Source of the DNA: Strongylocentrotus purpuratus
Lineage: Eukaryota > Echinodermata > Echinoidea > Camarodonta > Strongylocentrotidae
Length of the DNA: 64,000 nt
NCBI RefSeq assembly: GCF_000002235.5
Contig: NW_022145595.1
Span: forward strand, 28,151,162 to 28,215,161
Direction: 5' to 3'
This document shows, in pieces, positions 46,717 to 58,690 of the stretch (positions are counted from its first letter, which is position 1; every line of letters begins with the position of its first letter). The translations under genes and the position numbers were made by a program. Under the pieces are notes generated by a model. It had not been told where the DNA came from. It did not search any database and worked only from the letters and a program-made list of their open reading frames with translations.

Positions 46717-49700
46717 GTAAGTTGGGAGTATTTTTTAATGAAACAATTTGAACGTCACAAATTATATTTTAGGAATTGCGCATTCAGAACGCGTGCATAC
46801 TGCCTCGTCGAGAACAGACACATGACATGTGTAGTACTTGTGCGTGCATTTTCTGGCCAGGCCAGCGCCAGCTATACTCGCCGACGGCCGAATAGTCGCA
46901 TCGCCCTTTACGTGTACCTATGTACCGCAGGGAAGCTACCCGCAAGGCCACAACTATTGACAATTTCCAGGGACCATTGCAGGGGCTTGAAAGTTAAAAC
47001 GTGGACATCTTATTCGTAAACGTTGAGTTAGTTAATGAAAGCAGAAAAAGTCGAGAATCAGACCATTGAGCGTTTGAAAGAAATTGTGATAAAGTGAAGA
47101 GAGCTGAGACTGCTGAGTCAACTTTTAAAGTTGTGTGAATGTGATGAGGCAGTGTTGTGGGGATTTGTGTTGTGTGCAGTCACGTCACTCTAATCACTAA
47201 CAAAAAAAAATAACTTAATTATAAAAGGCAAAGTCCTCTCTTTTGCCTTTGAATTTAACATAAAATATGCATCAAAAAGCACCAAACATCATACATACAT
47301 GTATCTACCTTTGAAATATTGTCCCACAGAAGCAGATAATTATAAAAGACAAATTTCAACAAATGAAATATTGCTTGAAAAGTTCTAAGTTCAAATTTCG
47401 GCGCTAGTTCACAAGGGTGATCATACTCTGACTCGGGCCTGGAGACTGGAGAGTACCCTACCATACACGTATAACAATCAACTAAATCTTCAAGAATTGT
47501 TCAAATAATAATGGTTATGATTTCAAAGTCGATATCTTTCTTACCTGTTTTGTATCAATTTTCCTATCTTTTTTGGCGTAGATCTATTTTTCCTAAAAAA
47601 CAAAATAAATATACTTTCTCGAAGGTCTCACTACAAACCACTGTACAATACAAGTACATACCGCGATTAATGCATTATATGGTGCGTTGCGTGCGTGCGG
47701 TATGTACTTGTATTAATTTCTCCTTTTTTGAAAGTATGATCTTCCCTGGGCCAATCCCCTGTAGTCGGCAGAACACTTCTATGCATAGGAAGAAAAGCTG
47801 TGTTAGGAAGAGCAGTCGGATTCTTGTCCAGATGAACATGTATAATATTTTCTAACGGAGAAATGTAAGTTTAGAAGTTGTAAAATAAATCTTCGAATGT
47901 AGTCTAACTCAAGATATCAAAATGTACATTTTTAGGAAGTTCCCTATTCTATTTGGAATGTTTATTTTCATATGTACAGGTCTTTACCAGCCCAGATCAT
48001 TGATGGGAAGAGGATAGCGGGAGATGTCTTGAAAGAAATCCGAGAAGAGACGGATGAATGGATTGCCCAAGGCAACAGAGCTCCACAGCTGACTGTGGTG
48101 CTCGTAGGAGAGGATCCAGCTAGTTCTGTCTATGTCAAGAACAAAGCCAAGGCTGCATCAAAAGCAGGTACCTATCATTCCAGCATTCATTTTGTAATTT
48201 CAGTGTTCAGACTAAAGATATAGGCCTATCTGTATTATTATAAAGACTGCTTAAAAACTAATGGCTTTATTTTCGGTAATCAGGTAGTCTTTATCACCAT
48301 ATATTGTTACTACTTCTAGACTATTTCATTTTTTAACTTGAGAATTTTAGAGACATACATGTAGTAGGCTATACATACAGTCAAACCTGTCTACAGCAAC
48401 CGCCCTAGGAAAACACAAAAAGTGGTCTTTGTAGACTGATGGTCACTAAAGCAGGTTTGACTGTATTTGCATTAGGAACACTTTGATGTAGATTTTAAAA
48501 TAGAAACCAATTTGAAACTTCTGTTATCAGAATATATATATAGCGGAAAAAATAACGGGTAAAGATGAAAAGAATGCACTATTGCATGTGTCAACTATCA
48601 GTGAACTGTTGACTTGTAGAAGTATCATCAAAGCTTCTTCTTCAACACGTGCAACTTGTCTGTTTACATTCATGCCAAACGTGGACTTTGGACATGCAGC
48701 TTGACTGGAAAATTCCATTCAGACTTTCCACAGTCCACACTATCAGGAAACAGGAATTCCTAAGTCTACCACGTGCATTCTCTCTTTCTCTCTCTATGTC
48801 TCTTTCTATTTGTATCTCTCTGTCTATCTCTGTCTCTCCCTGCCTCTGTCTCTCTCTGCCTCTGTCTCTCTCTGCCTCTGTCTCTCTCTGTCTCTGCCTC
48901 TCTCTCTGTCTCTCTACATCTGTCTCTCTTACCCCATTCACAGTGGTTTTGAAATTTGTAGCGGCGTTGTAGCGGAGCGGCGACACCGCCATAACACCGC
49001 TACAAATGCATTCACAGTAGAAAAGTTATCCCGCTGCAGCAGCGGGATAAATATCATGTACCCATTCACGCTGCAGCGGGTGATTTTTATTACCTCCGTA
49101 ACAAACACGTGTATGCATGGCTCATGACCCGCGAGTGACCCCGATATGACCGGAAATACTTCAGCGCGGGGTTTTAGGGTAAACATGTCAAGTTGCTTTT
49201 TGTATCCTCGATCATATTACTTTTTAAAAAACTAGCATTTTTATTGCTTCCAGTCAGAATATTTTAATTTTTTGAAGTGTGAAATATTTTTATTTGGATA
49301 ATTATAAATCTACATAATAATAAAATCAATTTGAATCCACTGGTTACTTTATTTCTATTTCACTTTATGTTCCCCATTGCTGGAGAAAAGAGGTCAGTGA
49401 TAGGTAAGTAAACAAATCACACGTGTTTGTCGCGGTGTTATAGCGGAGAGCCTTCACACTGAGTAAACACCGCGACAGCAGCGGGACTGTCCCGCTGCTG
49501 TAGCTAGGCGAGCCTAGCGATAGTTTGTCGCGGCGTTATCGCGAGGCGGTGTTATCCCGCGATAGTTTATAACGGGTCCGAGCCTTCACACTGAAGACAA
49601 CACCGCGACAGCAGCGGGACAGTCCCGCTGCTGTCGCGGTGTTTGAGGCCACTGTGAATGGGGTGTAAGTCTCTGTCTCTGTCTGTCTCTGTCTCTGTCT

Positions 49701-52700
49701 CTGTCCCCCTCTCTCTCTCTCTCTCTCTCTCTCTCGCTTTCTACATCTACATATATGTTCTCTTGGAACATTTATTTCAGGGGCGAAAAAAGAAGCGTTT
49801 TAGTCCTTACTATCATCCCTCGTGACAGCTCAGGGGACTTCCCTAGTGCTTTCACAAGATTTCCATTGAAGTTTCCCATATGAGTTCTAAAGAGGATAAA
49901 GGTATGGCACTGTCTGTTATTTACCCAACTCAAATCTCTGGGGGAGCAGGATAATGTGGAACATTTTCAATTGTACTTCAGGAAATGGAGACATGAATTT
50001 CGCAAAATGCTTAGATTGATAATTCACAATTTTCTGAGAATAATCAACCACTTTGCTTATTCAATGTAGGAGGATATATATACATGTAGCACATAGAAAT
50101 TAAGTTTTTTTTTTTCATTATGTAACCCACTTTATATTTAAATACATGTATGATAGATTTTCATGAGCAAGAAAATGGGCAAAAAAATCTTTGATTTTAT
50201 TTGAAAACAGGTTGTCTAAATTATTAAAAAAATGAGTTGTGGGTATACAGTATTTACTTAGCTAATTATTTATCTTTCAAAGATGTATGCATGTTTTGTT
50301 TTATATGCAGACATGGTAACCTACTGATATTGCTATCAACTATTAGAGTACATCTCTTCTAGGTAATCTTGAAATGAACTTTGAAATTAAGTTGCCCATT
50401 ATCTTGTTCTACATGTACATTACATCAACACAGTTAAAGCAGAAAGACATTGCAGATGCCACAGCGATTCCTAGTTCTTCGTTTTGTATTGAAGACCTGT
50501 TCGACTTTCAGGTGTATGACCTGATAATAGTATAGTAGTAATGACTGCTATGAGAGACATAGTTGGTTTTATACACTCAAGGGGAGGTTACATGATCGTG
50601 CTACATGTATCGCCCCCAGGCGTGCCGAGGGGTGATAGCACGATCATGTAACCTCCCCGAGAGCCTATAAAAACGACTATGCCTCGAATATTAAAGCAGT
50701 CATTATAATTTTATATGATACCAAAAAGGGTCATAGAATACATGTGCGACTTAAACATGGTAATCAAGTTTGTTTACGCTATCGAGACCAATAGTCTTAA
50801 TAGGGTGTCTGATCGCGCACCACTCCGGTTTGTGTGCTAAAATCCTTCCCATTGAGATGCCCAAACCGGTCAATAGTCTTTTGAAAAGTGCCCTAGGGCT
50901 TTTTTCAAAAGACTATTGACCGGTTTTGGCATTTCAATTTCGACCAATCAGATGGCTAGATTTCTTAAGTGAGGTATATAATATTTGATATGCCATGCAA
51001 ATATGTCACAGTCTTACATGTACAATATGTAAAGTTCATTATTTATGTGAGTAAAAGTGTAACTTCCCATTATGTACATGTAGTTGTACAGAAGAAAAAA
51101 ATGTCTGTATGAAAATTTAAAAAAAAATCATTTAATAAACAAAATGCGTATGGAGGGCCATCAGCTGTGTTTTTTAACTTTTCATTATGAAGGAAAAGAT
51201 GATGTTTTGCATTTTAGTAATAGAGGGGTGCAATATTCTGCTGATACAGCACATACCATACATGGGACAGACCCTATACAATAGGAGTTCAGTCTCTAGC
51301 TGCAGCGGCTATGAGTCTAAAGTCCTTTTTTAATCATGGAAAATTCCAGACCTTGACATCTGTTTATAATGCATTGCTCATCTAATCTAGGCAATGGATA
51401 ATGCAATATTGTACAAACTGTAGTTAGATAAGCACTGTACAAATACATGCTCTATCCTGGTAGGGAGTTTGATCTTTGAGTTTAAAAATACACCTCGAGT
51501 GGATCTTTACTTCCAGTTGATTTCCATGATATATATTAATTTTTATTTATTTAACTACCAGGAAGATAACATCAAACAATTAACATACATAGTAAATGAC
51601 AGCATACAACAATGTAAATGGGAACAATCGTAATAAGAGATAATATGAACAACAACCAACCAATTTGTGATCTGTCTCTTGTCATTATCTCAGTTGACAG
51701 GAATCATGAAAATACATCCCTAAAAACCTCTCAATCTCTTAACCTTGAAAAATATGAAACTGTTTTTGTTTACTCGATATAACTCAGTACCCTACACTAT
51801 TCAATTTTTCATTCACATACATTTATGATTCAGTGGCAAAGAAAATGTACATGTAAACTCTCATACAAATAGCCAGTGCTGAATGAGCAAAGGAATGCAT
51901 TTAGATGGATCGTGGAAATCAGAAAAAAACAATACAAAACACTAAAAATGGGTAATGTTTGATGATTGCTGTGCCTGAATACATTTAGCAAAACAAGATG
52001 TTTTTTGGAAGCCTGCCCTCATTGACTTTTAACAAGGATAGTTGATTATTCTGAAGTAAAATAACTATTGACAATGGTCATTAATTATAATTATCATTTG
52101 TAAAATAAATATTGATTTGCTTTCTCAAATAAAGGTATCACTTCAACCACGATCACGAAACCTGCGACCATTTCTGAGAAAGAGCTTCTAGCGATCGTAG
52201 ATGACCTCAACCAGGATCCCAACGTCGATGGCATCCTGGTCCAGCTCCCGGTCCCACCTCACATGGATGAGAGGACGATCTGTGATTCAGTCATACCGGA
52301 GAAAGATGTAGATGGGTTCAACATGGTCAATATTGGCAGACTGTGTTTAGACTTGCCTTCCGTCATCCCTGCTACACCGTATGGTATATGGGAACTCATC
52401 AAGCGATCAGGTGAGTTAGTAAATGATGAACATTGGTAGGGTGCGTTTAGACTTGCCCTACATGTATAGGCATTGCAACAACATTTCATCTTTGTATCTT
52501 ACGAATAAAGCTCCAGTTGGAACTGCTAAACCACAGAATATAACTGAAATATTGAGTGCTTCCTGTGAGGTCATGGTTGTGGGTCATTATTGCAAACTAA
52601 AATGTACATGTCCAATCCTGGTTTTAATAGTATGGTTTGATAATCAGTGAAGGAACACTTGATTACCAGACCAACACTTCCCTATCCAAACAATAGAAAC

Positions 52701-55700
52701 TATTAGAATTGCATAATAAGTACTGTTATCATTACATCACTGATTAGCAGGAAGGATAAACAGTTCATATCTGTTTAAGTTACAAACCAGGTTGTTTTGT
52801 TGATCCAGTTGTCGAGGAATGTGGATTATATTTCCTGGAAATAAATTTTTTTGACAATAAGCCTTAAAGCCCCTCTAAAGTGTTCGGAGCCCCATATTCG
52901 TCAAAAATTTGACGGCAAAGTTTCACTCAAATTGTATCATACCGGTACTGTGAAAGAGGTTGTCATTCAGTTCAGTTCAGTTTATTGAATTCCATCTTTA
53001 AAAACATTTTTACAAAGTAAAAACGTGCAATTTCATGTACAATATAATACATAAATTGGGATAGTATATACATTTGAAATGAATTAATACAAAACAGAAT
53101 AAGGCACAGCTGTAAAAAAAACCAAGAAAAGGTTTTGTCTGGACAGCTTCCTATCAAATACACCAGTTTACAGTTGTGTGCGCCATTTTAAACAAAGCTA
53201 ATGACCTAGGAGTCATGTATTTATGCGTAAATTAAGATTGCGCCCATGCAAATAATGATGACATCACTGCCTGCGCGCTGCGTTGTGCGCGCACATCATC
53301 ATTTGCATGGGCGCAATTTTAATTTACGCATAAATACCAGAGGTCAGAGGTTATTGGCCCCAATTTTGGGGCCAATGACCCGAGGTCAACTGTCTGCACA
53401 TGCGCACTGATACAACTGTAAACTGGTGTATTAGATATAATAAACATAGTAAGAAAACAAGTAGCAAGTAAAGTTTCGGATAGTATCATTCAGAAATTGC
53501 ATAACAACCGGCACAAACCCAGTACATGAAATACAACATGGTAGGATGAAAAAGTCAGAAGATAGCAAAGGGGAAGAATGAAAGAGAGAGAGAGAGAGAA
53601 AGAGAGAGGGGTAATAAGCTAGATAAATACATTCAGTGAGAGTCATGCGCAATCAAGAAACTTTTGAGATTACATTTAAGACACACTTCTGCAAAGATTT
53701 CTTCCTAAAAAGTGTGTTTGAAGACAAATGTTGATAAAAGAATTCATAATTTAGTTTTTCTGTTTTACGCAGGAAACCTTAATTTTGTATTCTTTCATCG
53801 ATATTCGACTTCAAACACATTTGTTTTGAAAATGCAGAAATGTGTCTTGAATGACATCCTCTTTCACATTATGATGAAATTTTGCCATCAAATTGATAGG
53901 GCTCTCAGCACTATAGAGGGGCTTTAAGCAGTGGACAGTACTATAAAGTTTAGGGAGTACACATATGAAATAGAATCAATTTGTAATTTTTGCAATATTA
54001 TGTAAAATATTGTGAATCGTAAATTAATGGTGAATGCATCAAAACATATTCACATTGTATTCAAGTTACTCTGCCCATTTCTTCTCAAATACTCCTCCAA
54101 ATCATGGGCTTTAATTTTTGCAGAATTGCTCATGTTACAGATTCTGTGTTAGAGAACGGAAACTTGTGTGGGAATAAAAGTTCATTTGGAACTTCAACAA
54201 GTGCTGTATGTCTTGCTGACTGCTGAGAAAGCATGTGTTTGCTTTAAAGTAAGCATCCAGGGGACTGATGGCTAAAAGTCCTCTCTGAGGGACTTGTTAA
54301 TGAATAGATTAATGCCTTACTAAAGGGCACTAGCGCATCGACTTGGTTTCAAAACGGAACCTCCCGGTTACGAAACCACTGCTCTACCACTGAGCCTCCT
54401 CTTTGTACACTGCTCGGTACCACATTCATTTATATATCCTCAAGCTTCAGTATGTAGTTCATAGTGTTGGCTTCAGCACTGGTTTAGACTGGTTCGTATT
54501 GTATACCTGATACACGAGTATGAATTTCAATGCAGTCACCAATAGAATGTTCATGTAGTCTCATTAGCAGACTCCTTGACAGCGACACTATGTATGGACT
54601 CTAGGGGCTTACATTAAGTTAAGCTCAACACCATGTTTCTTTGAGTACAATATTGGAATTGACAAAAGAAAGCAATTAACAACACTAAAAGGTAAACTCT
54701 GCTTGAAACACACACACACAACAATTATTTTGAAATATAGCAGTATTTTCTCTGGAAATGTTATGATACTGCAGATTGAACAAAGAACATTGGAAATCTT
54801 TTAATGCATTGTGTGGCACATCGCCAATAACTGTAGGATGATACTATTCATTGAACTCTTACAATGTTTTAATTAATTCCTTTCAATGTTCAGGTATTGA
54901 TTTGTTTGGCAAGAATGCTGTCGTCTGTGGAAGATCAAAGAACGTTGGAATGCCGATTGCAACATTGATGAATGCTGATGGAGCGCATGGTAAGTATGGT
55001 TTTAGAACCAAAATCAGCTGTTATGTAATAAATCTTTATATCTCTAGAAAAAGGCAATTTACACACTTATAAGTTTTACAATATTACGACAAATTTGAGA
55101 TTTTTCAAAGAAAAGGTTGGGTTCTGGTAAAGATGAAAGTATTTTTTATTTTCATGTCAGTTCGGAATGAGATTTTTTTTAAAAGAAATGCTTATCATTA
55201 TTCCTCATAGTCAGATTTATATGGAGAAAAGAGGCTGGAGAATTGGGACCAAACAGGATTCATGCCATATTTCAGGCCTGATTATACCCGATTTAAATCG
55301 GTTTCCCAATTTATTTATATTTTCTGATTTTTTTTCCTGATTAAAAAAAAAAGAAAAACAAAATTTGCCTGATTTGTTTGTTCTTCTTTTTTCCCCCTGA
55401 TTTTCGCATATTTCTCTATTTTTCTCTATTATCTATTTTTCTTTATTTTTTCCCAATTTTCTTACTCAAAAGGGGGGAATGTTGTTAGATGCCATTTTTT
55501 TTCCCCCGAGTCGTCTTTTTAATTTTTTTTACCCACTCAAGGGGGAGGGGGGCGTGGTTGAGGGAACCCCTGATATTTGTGTGTAGTCCAATAATCAAAT
55601 TGATGGTTGTACTTGTAGTGCACTTTGTTTCTGCAAGACTTGAGTCAATTTTTCTATGATGATTCTAAAACCTCATAATACATTCCGATTATGGACTACG

Positions 55701-57084
55701 AAATCAATCTTTCCTCATTAATTCCAAACATGAAAATTTTATGACCTGGGCCCTGTCTTATAAAGAGTTGATATTAATCGCAACTATGTACATAAGTGAT
55801 AAAAGATTTGAAGACTTGCGATTGATTTGAATAAATGGTTATTATTTGTAAGACAGGAGCCAGGAGTCCAACACTCAAATTCATCTTAAAAGAAAACACT
55901 TGTACGTTAACTAAGTACTAACCTTGATTTGCCCTTGCTTTGGTTCTGATTACAGCCTCCGGTATGGGAATGGATGCTACCGTCACCCTATGCCATCGCT
56001 ACACTCCACCAGAGCAGTTGAATCGCTTTGTAAAGTCCGCTGATATCATTGTGATAGCTTGTGGTGTACCGAACCTCATCGGTGGTGACATGGTGAAGGA
56101 AGGTGTGGCGGTCATCGACGTCGGGATCAACAGGGTTAAAGATGAGAAGACGGGGAAGTTCAAGCTGGTCGGGGATGTCAATTATGAAGGTAAGAGAGAT
56201 AATTTAAAGCCTCACTGTACTACTCGTAGCTGCTCGCTCCCTCTATATAGAAACAATGCATAATCGGTGACCATTGGTCCCCCATGATCCTCTTTTTCTT
56301 ATGTTAATTGAGAGCTGAGTTGATGAGAAAGCCACCTGTCAGTGACCACCCTGGGTGGTCTAATCTGTCATAGCCAATTACTACAAATGGGCTTTAAAAG
56401 GGAAGTGAGTGGGAATGAAAAGGAGGCAAAGGTTTTCGAAATCACGTTACTCCTGGGAATGTTATTTTCATTTCTCTTCAGGATTACTAAAAATAAAAAG
56501 AATAAAACCTGCATGATAATTAATCTTTATTCATATAGCGCTTGATAGGGAATACCGTCTCTAATCGTTTTACAGATATTATTATTAACCCCCTCATCAG
56601 ATTCATAATCATTTCTAGGAAAAGAAAGTATGTCAAAAATATTTTTTAGAACTTTTGTTACTATTCACCTCATTGGTGTGCAGTTTTCATTATCTTTGGA
56701 AACATATGGTATAAATGATGAGGGGTGGGCAGGTGGGCCGCAACACCAGGGTTTCCCCCTTGTGTAGTGGGTTCTTAACATGCAAATGTGGTAACTCTCC
56801 TCTATACATGGCCTCCATTTAATGTCCCATCCGATGGACGGATGTTTGAAATCTTCGAAATTGCCCATTTATGTAATTCCTTACAATACAGTGTACCTAA
56901 TATAACGTTGAGTATTTGTGTGTACTTTGTTTACTTCACAGAGGTATCTCAGAAGGCCAGTTACATCACACCAGTCCCCGGTGGTGTAGGACCCATGACA
57001 GTAGCCATGTTGATGAAGAACACCATGGAAGCAGCTAAGAGGAACATTCAACGACAAGCCCAGGCAGCTTCATCAAGCAGTTGA
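46643..57084 (+). CDS. MTHFD2: Bifunctional methylenetetrahydrofolate dehydrogenase/cyclohydrolase, mitochondrial (MTHFD2-like), six exons
   Basis: Exons are 46643-46716, 47980-48167, 52135-52410, 54894-54989, 55956-56189 and 56942-57084: 1,011 nt, 336 residues, all GT/AG and in frame. Residues 1-25 ([20 protein letters not shown]...) are Arg/Ser-rich with no acidic residue until E24, a mitochondrial presequence. The family's catalytic Y-x3-K is Y76/K80 in [25 protein letters not shown], the dinucleotide-binding [14 protein letters not shown] and the C-terminal signature [16 protein letters not shown] follow. It should oxidise 5,10-methylene-THF and hydrolyse the methenyl product to 10-formyl-THF in mitochondrial one-carbon metabolism. 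There is no formyl-THF synthetase domain, so it is the short MTHFD2/MTHFD2L form rather than MTHFD1; human MTHFD2 is 350 residues. MTHFD2 versus MTHFD2L orthology is not resolved. Confidence 0.95.
47647..47714. repeat. Hairpin in MTHFD2 intron 1 (18-bp perfect stem)
   Basis: aatacaagtacataccgc (47647-47664) and its exact reverse complement at 47697-47714, with a 32-nt loop. Confidence 0.8.
47980..48167 (+). CDS. MTHFD2: MTHFD2-like exon 2 (catalytic Tyr/Lys)
   Basis: Acceptor tgtacag, donor gcag/gtacct, phase 2 to 1. Encodes [17 protein letters not shown] through [13 protein letters not shown]. Confidence 0.95.
48376..48465. mobile_element. CAGTCAAACCTG MITE (copy 2, short)
   Basis: TA-CAGTCAAACCTG ... 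CAGGTTTGACTG-TA. A 90-bp deletion version of the copy at 57130. Confidence 0.8.
48780..48930. repeat. TCTCTG/TGCCTC-rich microsatellite
   Basis: Imperfect (TCTCTGYC)n. It resumes as (TCTGTC)n and (CT)n at 49671-49738 on the other side of the 734-bp element, so that element inserted into it. Confidence 0.8.
48931..49664. mobile_element. 734-bp CpG-rich MITE inserted in a CT microsatellite
   Basis: The ends are ACCCCATTCACAGTGG and its exact complement (49649-49664). The interior repeats a GC-rich unit (accgcgacagcagcgggac) in both orientations, including a perfect 45-nt palindrome at 49599-49643. No ORF of interest. Confidence 0.85.
50528..50720. repeat. Foldback in MTHFD2 intron 2
   Basis: ggggaggttacatgatcgtg plus ct (50581-50602) pairs exactly with 50637-50658. 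Flanks also pair loosely (gtaatgactgct / agcagtcattat; ggttttatac / tataaaaacgac). Confidence 0.75.
50863..50926. repeat. 25-bp perfect stem hairpin in MTHFD2 intron 2
   Basis: 50863-50887 (aaaccggtcaatagtcttt...) is the exact complement of 50902-50926 with a 14-nt loop. Pairing continues imperfectly outwards (gagatgccc / ggcatttc). Confidence 0.85.
52135..52410 (+). CDS. MTHFD2: MTHFD2-like exon 3 ([10 protein letters not shown])
   Basis: Acceptor aataaag, donor tcag/gtgagt, phase 1-1. Encodes [19 protein letters not shown] through [14 protein letters not shown]. Confidence 0.95.
52968..53650 (-). mobile_element. Non-LTR 3' remnant nested in the TTAAAGCCC element
   Basis: Tandem cagttcagttcag followed by tttattgaattcc is the complement of AATAAA plus a (CTGAA)n tail. 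It is split by the foldback at 53159-53430 and ends near a (GA)n run at 53583-53608. Confidence 0.55.
53159..53430. mobile_element. 272-bp foldback with TA flanks
   Basis: TA-CACCAGTTTACAGTTGT on the left and its exact complement on the right. A second inner stem pairs tatttatgcgtaaatta, gcgcccatgcaaat and atgatgacatca with the right half. The centre is gcctgcgcgctgcgttgtgcgc. Confidence 0.88.
54280..54425 (-). repeat. tRNA-derived SINE, minus strand
   Basis: The complement reads ggctcagtggtagagcagtg (A box), cgtaaccgggaggttcc, then agtgccctttagtaaggcattaat. This body is shared with the arms of the foldback at 38344-39098. Confidence 0.7.
54894..54989 (+). CDS. MTHFD2: MTHFD2-like exon 4 (NAD-binding loop)
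   Basis: Acceptor gttcag, donor catg/gtaagt, phase 1-1. Encodes [20 protein letters not shown] and [12 protein letters not shown]. Confidence 0.95.
55743..55868. mobile_element. Small foldback (CCTGGGCCCTGTCTTA ends)
   Basis: Left cctgggccctgtcttataaa pairs with right ttgtaagacaggagccagg. It lies in MTHFD2 intron 4. Confidence 0.65.
55956..56189 (+). CDS. MTHFD2: MTHFD2-like exon 5
   Basis: Acceptor attacag, donor gaag/gtaaga, phase 1-1. Encodes [49 protein letters not shown] and KLVGDVNYE, all family-conserved blocks. Confidence 0.95.
56204..56397. mobile_element. MITE with TTAAAGCCC ends (copy 2, inverted)
   Basis: Reverse-orientation relative of 45539-45728, starting 15 bp after the exon 5 donor. 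Confidence 0.8.
56942..57084 (+). CDS. MTHFD2: MTHFD2-like exon 6 (PGGVGP signature, stop)
   Basis: Acceptor cttcacag, phase 1, stop TGA 57082-57084. Encodes [20 protein letters not shown] and [15 protein letters not shown], then a Gln/Ala/Ser-rich end. Confidence 0.95.
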
Positions 57085-57460
57085 TTTACAGACATACATC
57101 TTCAGTATTAAGACCCAATATAGACATGGTACAGTCAAACCTGTCTAGAGCGACTGCCCAAGGGAAACTGTCACACAAAAAGTGGTCTCTGTAGACAGGT
57201 TCCTTTAATATATGTTTCAATGAGAAACCATTTTCAAGGGAAACAAAAAATGTGGTCTTTGTAGACAGGTGGTCCTTGAAGACAGGTGGTCACTAAAGCA
57301 GGTTTGACTGTACCAGCTAGAAACAAGTCTGGGGAGAAGATGTTCCAACATCCGTTTATCAGAAAACCTCTATATTTCGACATTTTGTTCATGTTTGTGT
57401 GGCGTGTGTGAGCTCTAGCTAGGATGCTGCAGAATAAACAATAATTTGTCATGAGCCTGG
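57085..57460 (+). other. Probable 3' UTR of the MTHFD2-like gene
   Basis: Contains the MITE above and a canonical AATAAA at 57433-57438. Further AATAAA hexamers follow (for example about 58523 and 60207), so a longer UTR is possible. Confidence 0.5.
57130..57312. mobile_element. CAGTCAAACCTG MITE (copy 3) in the MTHFD2 3' UTR
   Basis: TA-CAGTCAAACCTG ... CAGGTTTGACTG-TA, 46 bp after the stop codon, so probably transcribed as part of the mRNA. Confidence 0.85.
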
Positions 57461-58549
57461 TTGAACGGCAAGACTGGATGCGATTCAGTGTAAAATATAT
57501 ACATTTCTGTTCACAGAAGCTCTTTTAAGATTTTGGGGTTGTATAAGTGTGATTTTCTCACAGTGATATTGAAGTATTTTTTTTGTTTTTTAACAGAGAT
57601 CTTTTCCAATGTATGAGAGCAGCTTTCAAGAGCTTAAACGCTCAATACTTCCGTGTATTTTTTTTTGTTATTTATCTTTCCTTTCTTTACAAAACCAAGA
57701 GATGAAAAAAGTACCAAAGTTTGTGTTTGTGCCCTTTTGCTCAGCTCATGACAAATTGTTACATTTAGCCTGCCATACACCAATTGTTTGAACATAGGGC
57801 GAATCCTTAGATCTTTGCCAGTTGTTAATCCTTTTTCAGAAAGCGTAGTGGAGAGGAAAGATTCTGTTAGGGCACTTTGTAATTGGACAGTAGAATCACT
57901 CTTTCATTCTCCCTCCCTTTGTCAATTGCCCTCTCAGACCCCTCTGTGAGAGAATTAGATGTGTATTCCTGAGTCATTCATTATTTTGTATGGTTACTGT
58001 AAAAATATTTATCATACAACTTGCTCTTAACATATAGTGCCGCAACTTTATACATACTGCAATAATGTATTTATGGAATTCAAAATTGATGCAAGAAGTT
58101 TGCCAGATTTACTTAGAGAAATTACTCAGAAAGACAAAAATTCAAATCTGAATTAGTATCGACTTCTCTATTAACAATATATATATATATTTATCTTATC
58201 ATTATTTATATAATGTCAGATATTTTTGAAGAATATATATGTTTTGAAGGTCTAATATTTCATCAAAGGATAGCTCTTTTTTATTATGATAGTGTGTTTT
58301 GGCAAACCTTTGGCCAGTTGGCATGAAACTTTCACAAATATCTCAAGTGGTTGGGAGTTTTGACATTTTCATTTGGCGTAATATTTGAATGACGACACAA
58401 TTTGCAATTCATGACATTTTCAGGAGAAGTTTCATATTTTTCAGGAACAGAATTTGATAAGTCCATGGATGGTCATTGGTGTGATATGAGCTATTTTGCT
58501 GGGTCACTATAAAGGAAAGAACAATAAATATTAACCCTACACCAATCTT

Positions 58550-58690
58550 TTAATAATAATAATAATAATAATAATAGGTCACATTTATAACGCGCCTAAT
58601 ACATTGTTTCTAGGCGCAGTGGTGCTGTTGTCCCAGCAGCCATTAAGTGAAGCAATGTCCTTACACGAAATAAAGCCAGGACGACAGCAC
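58550..58690. repeat. (AAT)n microsatellite with TTTATAACGCGCC element
   Basis: About nine AAT units followed by aggtcacatttataacgcgcctaatacattg, the family also seen near 27140, 56520 and 62740. Confidence 0.65.

Larger units (their letters stand above)
52864..53927. mobile_element. TTAAAGCCC-family element with long imperfect inverted ends, carrying nested insertions
   Basis: Left ttaaagcccctcta and right tagaggggctttaa are inverted. Pairing extends about 110 bp inward (tttgacggcaaag / ttttgccatcaaa; gtgaaagaggttgtcattca / tgaatgacatcctctttcac). Inside lie a minus-strand non-LTR remnant and a foldback (53159-53430). Confidence 0.75.

Noticed and set aside
47647..47714. MicroRNA gene
   Set aside because: The stem is only 18 bp with a large loop, shorter than a usual precursor, and no other support is visible.
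47972..48223. Start of the MTHFD2 protein at the ATG in 47972
   Set aside because: That ATG lies in intron 1 before the acceptor tgtacag. Exon 1 at 46643-46716 joins in frame and supplies a presequence.
48642..49127. Ser/Leu- or Arg/Glu-rich ORFs on both strands
   Set aside because: They are translations of a TCTCTG microsatellite.
56788..57084. Separate 98-residue gene starting at 56788
   Set aside because: The first part is intronic; only 56942-57084 is coding, as MTHFD2 exon 6.
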